A DNA stretch of 9,190 nucleotides from JBFLYE01 sp040756715 [NCBI: bacterium]. GTDB lineage: Bacteria > UBA9089 > UBA9088. The translations under genes and the position numbers were made by a program. The DNA lies in NCBI GenBank assembly GCA_040756715.1, contig JBFLYE010000217.1, positions 1-9,190 of the forward strand, written 5' to 3'. Of this stretch, positions 5,976 through 9,190 are shown one piece after another. The notes under the pieces were generated by a model. It did no database searches. It saw only the letters and a program-made list of their open reading frames with translations, and had not been told where the DNA came from. Positions within the stretch are counted from its first letter, which is position 1, and the number at the start of each line of letters is the position of its first letter.

Positions 5976-5983
5976 TTTTTGAA

Positions 5984-7150
5984 ATGGCAGGGGTTTTTCC
6001 ATTCAAGGGAGAGGTCTACAACCCAAAAAAGGTTGATATAGCCTCAGTGGTTACACCACCCTATGATGTCATAGGAGAAGAAGAGCAAAATGAATATTAC
6101 AAAAAAAGCCCTTATAACATAATTAGGCTTATCCTTGGAAAAGAACATAATAGATATGAAATGGCAAAAGAGACCCTTGCATTATGGAGAAGGAACAATA
6201 TTTTTATTGAGGAGAAAGAAGAATATTTTTATCTTTATGAACAGGAATGGGAGATATTTGGAGAAAGGGGAAAATTCCAAGGCATTATTGCCTCCCTAAT
6301 CCTTGAAGATTATACATCTGGTATTATCCTACCGCATGAGAGGATATTAAAAAAACCAAAGGTAGACAGGTTAAAATTGCTTAAAGCCTGCAATACAAAT
6401 TTTTCTCCCATATTCCTTATATTCTCTGATAATGGAAAGATAAAAGCCCTTATAAAGCCTATTCATCCTCCCTTTATTGAGTTTGAATATAAAAATGGGC
6501 TATTTTGTAGATTATGGAGGATAGAGAAGAACAAAGATATTCAAAAGGCATTCCAGAAGATAAGGCTATTTATTGCAGATGGCCACCATAGATACGATAC
6601 AGCCCTTACATACTTTAAAGAAACAAAAGATGAAAAAAAGAAAAGAACAATGGCACTTATCTCTAGCATAGAATATGGTGACTTTAAAATTCTTCCTGCA
6701 CATAGAATAATTAAAGGAATGCCAGATATTTTAAGAATAAAGAGATATTTTAATATAGAGGAAAAACCCAAAGAAAAGATTTTGCCTTGTTTGTCAGAAA
6801 GGAAGGAAATTGGGGTATTTGGGGTTTGCACAAGAAATTTTAGTTTTATTATAACCCTTAAAGACAAGGGTTTATTAAATAAAATCAAGGAAGAATTAAG
6901 AATGCTTGATGTTTCTATCCTCCATGTATTATTATTTGATGGAAAGATAAACGAAAGCGAGATTGAATATACAATAGATAGGAATTTGGTATTTGATAGG
7001 GCGATGAATGGTGCCTGTGGATTTTTTTTAAGGCCAACAGATATTTCTGATGTGCTTAAAATAGCATCATCGGGAAATAGGATGCCTGGCAAGGCAACAT
7101 ATTTTTATCCAAAGCCATTTTGTGGCTTGGTGATACATCCATTGGTATAA
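5984..7150 (+). CDS. DUF1015 family protein
   Basis: A 388-residue soluble protein, close to the usual family length of about 400-430. It begins with the family's typical MAGVFPFKGEVYNPKK (1-16), followed by VTPPYDVI (23-30), YNIIRLILGK (44-53), the ILPHERI motif (115-121), NFSPIF (139-144) and the conserved ADGHHRYDTAL (198-208) that marks PF06245. The match of the first residues to the family fixes the start at 5984 and so supports the leaderless promoter in front. The family's reaction is not established to my knowledge; in several bacteria its gene lies near serine biosynthesis genes, which are absent here. It is followed by the 7159 ORF with only 8 bases between. Confidence 0.88.
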   Translation: MAGVFPFKGEVYNPKKVDIASVVTPPYDVIGEEEQNEYYKKSPYNIIRLILGKEHNRYEMAKETLALWRRNNIFIEEKEEYFYLYEQEWEIFGERGKFQGIIASLILEDYTSGIILPHERILKKPKVDRLKLLKACNTNFSPIFLIFSDNGKIKALIKPIHPPFIEFEYKNGLFCRLWRIEKNKDIQKAFQKIRLFIADGHHRYDTALTYFKETKDEKKKRTMALISSIEYGDFKILPAHRIIKGMPDILRIKRYFNIEEKPKEKILPCLSERKEIGVFGVCTRNFSFIITLKDKGLLNKIKEELRMLDVSILHVLLFDGKINESEIEYTIDRNLVFDRAMNGACGFFLRPTDISDVLKIASSGNRMPGKATYFYPKPFCGLVIHPLV

Positions 7151-7151
7151 C
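7143..7151 (+). promoter_or_regulatory. extended -10 element before the 7159 ORF, overlapping the DUF1015 stop
   Basis: TGGTATAAC: a TGn extension and a TATAAC hexamer whose TAA (7148-7150) is also the DUF1015 stop codon. The ATG at 7159 follows after 7 bases. It shares TTGGTATAA with the promoter at 4654-4662, also placed 6-7 bases before an ATG. No -35 at normal spacing. It could drive an internal transcript of the 7159-9018 genes. Confidence 0.5.
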
Positions 7152-7158
7152 ATAGCCA

Positions 7159-7281
7159 ATGAAGACTAGATTTTTATTTATCTTTCTTTTAAGCCAATGT
7201 GTTTTTGCCTTTTCTTTAAAGGGAGAATTCTTCCTTCAATTTGGTAAGTTCCTTAAGGTATGTATTGGGGGTTGTTTATAA
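7159..7281 (+). CDS. 40-residue signal-peptide ORF between DUF1015 and HD-GYP genes
   Basis: MKTRFLFIFLLSQCVFA is a textbook signal peptide with cleavage expected after VFA. It leaves about 23 residues (FSLKGEFFLQFGKFLKVCIGGCL) with three phenylalanine-rich turns and two cysteines near the end. The ORF fills the gap exactly: it begins 8 bases after one stop and its TAA abuts the ATG at 7282. The extended -10 at 7143-7151 would give a leaderless message. It may be a genuine exported micropeptide, a translational leader for the HD-GYP gene, or the cut-off beginning of an outer-membrane protein. Family unrecognised. Confidence 0.45.
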   Translation: MKTRFLFIFLLSQCVFAFSLKGEFFLQFGKFLKVCIGGCL

Positions 7282-8094
7282 ATGATTTTACTTATTTCTC
7301 TTTCTATAATTATTATCCTCTCTTTCCTTCTCATTGTCTCCTATAAGAAGATAAAAGAGGGAAAAAGGGAGGAAAGCAAGCTATCAGAAAGGCTTTTTTT
7401 TGTTGAGGAAAGATTAAAGGAGGAGAGAAATTTAAGAGAGGAATTCTTTCATCGGGAGTTTAAGGAGAGCGATTTTCTTACTATAAACCTTGAGGAAAAC
7501 TATTATAAGATTCTTTTGGCTATGATTTTCTCAAAAGAGGCATCGGATTTCTTTACAAAGGGACATTCAGAAAAGGTTTCTGAGTATGCAAGAAAGATAG
7601 CAATTGAACTTTCCCTTCCAAGAAAGGAGGTTTCTTTGATAGAAAAATGCGCCTTACTTCACGATGTTGGAAGGATAGGGATTCCAGATTTTATATTAAA
7701 TAAACCCGATTCTTTGAATGATGAGGAATTTGAGATTATTAAAAGCCATTCTATAAGGAGTGAATATATTGCCTCTCCTATATCATCTATACAAAACGGG
7801 CTTTCCTATATCAGAAATCACCACGAGAGGTTTAATGGAACAGGCTATCCAGATAGGATAAAACAAGAAGAGATACCCCTTGGTGCAAGGATAATTTCTG
7901 TTGCCGATGCATTTTCTGCAATGACAGCAAAAAGGGCTTATAGAAAGCCATTAAAGCCTGAGGTAGCCATTGATGAATTAAGGAAAAATGCAGGAAAGCA
8001 ACACGACCCAAAGATTGTCCAGGCACTTCTTAATGTCATTGCAAGGGAGAAGGAGGAGTCTGCCTATGAGGAGATAACGGCATTAGAGGCTTAA
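7282..8094 (+). CDS. membrane-anchored HD-GYP domain cyclic-di-GMP phosphodiesterase
   Basis: A 270-residue protein with one N-terminal membrane span (about 1-20), a charged coiled coil (about 22-60) and an HD-GYP domain (about 85-262). Metal and signature motifs are intact: GHSEKV (H95), LLHDVGRIGIP (H127, D128), KSH (H156), HHERFNGTGYP (H180-P190, complete GYP) and ADAFSAMTAKRAYR (D209). The domain hydrolyses cyclic-di-GMP to pGpG/GMP on the cytoplasmic side. There is no response-regulator receiver or periplasmic sensor domain, so input probably comes through the coiled coil or membrane. TAA and ATG abut on both sides, indicating an operon. Together with a sigma-28 factor nearby it suggests control of motility or surface attachment. 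The ribosome site is weak (GGGGGT). Confidence 0.9.
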   Translation: MILLISLSIIIILSFLLIVSYKKIKEGKREESKLSERLFFVEERLKEERNLREEFFHREFKESDFLTINLEENYYKILLAMIFSKEASDFFTKGHSEKVSEYARKIAIELSLPRKEVSLIEKCALLHDVGRIGIPDFILNKPDSLNDEEFEIIKSHSIRSEYIASPISSIQNGLSYIRNHHERFNGTGYPDRIKQEEIPLGARIISVADAFSAMTAKRAYRKPLKPEVAIDELRKNAGKQHDPKIVQALLNVIAREKEESAYEEITALEA

Positions 8095-9018
8095 ATGAAG
8101 AAAAAAAGGGATTATTCTTTAATTCTTTTTTTGATAGCCTTTTTTTGTCTGGGGGGTTGGCTACTTTCTATTCTTTATATTGAAAGAGAAAATCAAAAGC
8201 TCCTTAAAGGGATAGATAAATTATCCAATAGGCTTTTATCTATTGAGGAGAAATTAGAGACAAAAGAGAGAAGAGAGGAGAGGGAAGAGAGATGGAAAGA
8301 AGCATTTCCCGAAAAACCTCGGGGAGCTCCCTTTAAGCCAATTTTGCCTGGAAAACCTTGTAAAATAGCCATAATCCTTGATGATGCAGGTTATTCCCTT
8401 CCAAAAGATGCCATTTCTTTAATAAAAAAGGGCTATCCTATAACCGTCTCCATTATTCCCCATCTCTCCTTTTCAAAAGAAACAGCAGAGCTTGTTCATA
8501 ATAATGGAGGAGAGGTTATGGTCCACCTTCCAATGGAGGCAATAAATGGAAAAAAAGAAAAGAAAGAAATTTCTACAAAGATGAGCCCTGATGAGATAAA
8601 AAAGATTACAAAAGAAGCAATTGAAAGTATACCCTATTGCGTTGGTTTAAATAATCATAGAGGCTCAAAGGCAACAGCAAATAAAGAAATAATGGAGCCT
8701 GTCCTTGAGATAGTTAAGGAGAAAAACCTCTATTTTGTAGATAGCCTTACAACCTCAAAGAGCATTGCCTATAAATTAGCAAAAGATATGGGAATTCTAG
8801 CAGGCAAAAGGGAAATATTCATAGACAATAATAATTCTTTAGATTCTGTCCTTTCTTCTCTTTCTCTGCTAATAGAGGTAGCAAGAAACAAAGGCTCTGC
8901 GATTGGGACTGGTCATATTTCTAAAAGGGCAACCATTTCTGTTCTTTTAGAAAAGATTCCAGAGTTTCAAAAGAATGGAATAGAGCTTGTTTCTGCCTCA
9001 GAGCTTCTAAAAAACTAA
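8095..9018 (+). CDS. divergent polysaccharide deacetylase (YibQ/DUF610 type)
   Basis: A 307-residue protein with a basic start and one membrane anchor (about 8-28), an extracytoplasmic coiled coil rich in E/K/R (about 30-68), and a PF04748 domain (about 88-306). Motifs in order: IAIILDDAGY (91-100, D96/D97), TVSIIPHLSF (117-126), VMVHLPMEA (141-149, H144), GLNNHRGSKAT (184-194, H188), YFVDSLTTSKSIAY (213-226, D216) and GTGHI (271-275, H274). The family is related to NodB-type deacetylases but divergent, and its substrate is not firmly known; an envelope polysaccharide or peptidoglycan is likely. The common NNHMGS signature has R instead of M here. The ATG directly follows the HD-GYP stop (TAAATG), the last gene of the operon. 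Homologues often sit beside murein hydrolase activators, not seen here. Confidence 0.88.
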   Translation: MKKKRDYSLILFLIAFFCLGGWLLSILYIERENQKLLKGIDKLSNRLLSIEEKLETKERREEREERWKEAFPEKPRGAPFKPILPGKPCKIAIILDDAGYSLPKDAISLIKKGYPITVSIIPHLSFSKETAELVHNNGGEVMVHLPMEAINGKKEKKEISTKMSPDEIKKITKEAIESIPYCVGLNNHRGSKATANKEIMEPVLEIVKEKNLYFVDSLTTSKSIAYKLAKDMGILAGKREIFIDNNNSLDSVLSSLSLLIEVARNKGSAIGTGHISKRATISVLLEKIPEFQKNGIELVSASELLKN

Positions 9019-9031
9019 AAAATGTGATCTA

Positions 9032-9144
9032 CTCAGGTTTTTATAGCATCTTTCCTCACTTAGTGCAAAAATAGATAGGGTTTATGTTTATTTAAGAAAT
9101 TTTGCATTCTAAATTTTGAATTTTGGATTGAAAAAGGTTAAGTT
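9032..9144 (+). repeat. right copy of the dispersed 3'-flank repeat
   Basis: Inverted partner of 1-134. It begins 13 bases after the deacetylase stop, runs through GTGCAAAAATAGATAGGG and ends with an ATTTTGAATTTTGGATTG block and AAAAAGGTTAAGTT. It lacks the 22-base insert of the left copy. Both copies have the same orientation relative to the gene that reads into them, which fits a 3'-end element such as a transcript end or processing site. No strong GC-rich hairpin with a U-run is apparent, so the role is open. Confidence 0.85.
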
Positions 9145-9162
9145 TTATAAATTTTTCCCCTT

Positions 9163-9190
9163 TTAATTTAAAATTCAACATTCAAAATTC
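9163..9190. repeat. further ATTCAAA-type units at the window edge
   Basis: AATTTAAAATTCAACATTCAAAATTC continues the ATTCAAA theme, in the opposite orientation to the block at 9096-9128. It is cut by the window edge and may be part of a second repeat element. Confidence 0.4.

Noticed and set aside
6541-7092. 183-codon minus-strand open frame
   Set aside because: It is antisense to the DUF1015 gene, whose conserved motifs (ADGHHRYD) lie on the plus strand; the long frame reflects AT-rich codon bias.

Overview
The window is a dense, AT-rich bacterial segment with short gaps and overlapping genes. It has a motility-type (FliA/sigma-28) sigma factor, an HD-GYP c-di-GMP phosphodiesterase, a divergent polysaccharide deacetylase, a DUF1015 protein and two large polytopic GT-C glycosyltransferases. 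No marker gene allows firm placement. The family mix, the simple intergenic repeats and the many leaderless-looking starts suggest an uncultured, probably Gram-negative-type bacterium of a candidate phylum (Omnitrophota/Desantisbacteria-like is a guess). The window ends inside or next to copies of one dispersed repeat, which is how a metagenomic contig often breaks.

Layout. Bases 1-134 and 9032-9144 are two inverted copies of one roughly 115-135 bp element, each lying just past the 3' end of the outermost gene. The left half is on the minus strand: a GT-C glycosyltransferase (233-2053), a 626 bp stretch of gene debris (2054-2679), and a DUF2723 O-mannosyltransferase-like protein with C-terminal TPR repeats (2680-4647). 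The debris holds a group II intron reverse-transcriptase remnant with a domain-V-like hairpin, an orphan signal-peptide start and a PD-(D/E)XK-like nuclease tail. The right half is on the plus strand. One operon runs small membrane protein (4778), sigma factor (5011), small membrane protein (5772), with start/stop overlaps at both joints. A second run holds the DUF1015 protein (5984), a 40-residue signal-peptide ORF (7159), the HD-GYP protein (7282) and the deacetylase (8095), with almost no spacing.

How it works together. The divergent region around 4648-4777 carries promoters for both halves. In four places a -10 hexamer lies only 6-9 nt before an ATG (genes at 4647 minus, 4778, 5984 and 7159), so the mRNAs would begin at or within a few bases of the start codon. 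Only the 2053 gene has a strong Shine-Dalgarno. The two minus-strand glycosyltransferases probably modify surface glycans or exported proteins. The plus-strand genes combine motility-type sigma control, c-di-GMP turnover and cell-envelope carbohydrate processing.

Three simple-sequence tracts of a kind usually found between genes are read through inside coding sequences (4041-4122, 4355-4381, 5911-5942). One of them is an 8-bp tandem repeat, so a change in copy number would shift the reading frame.
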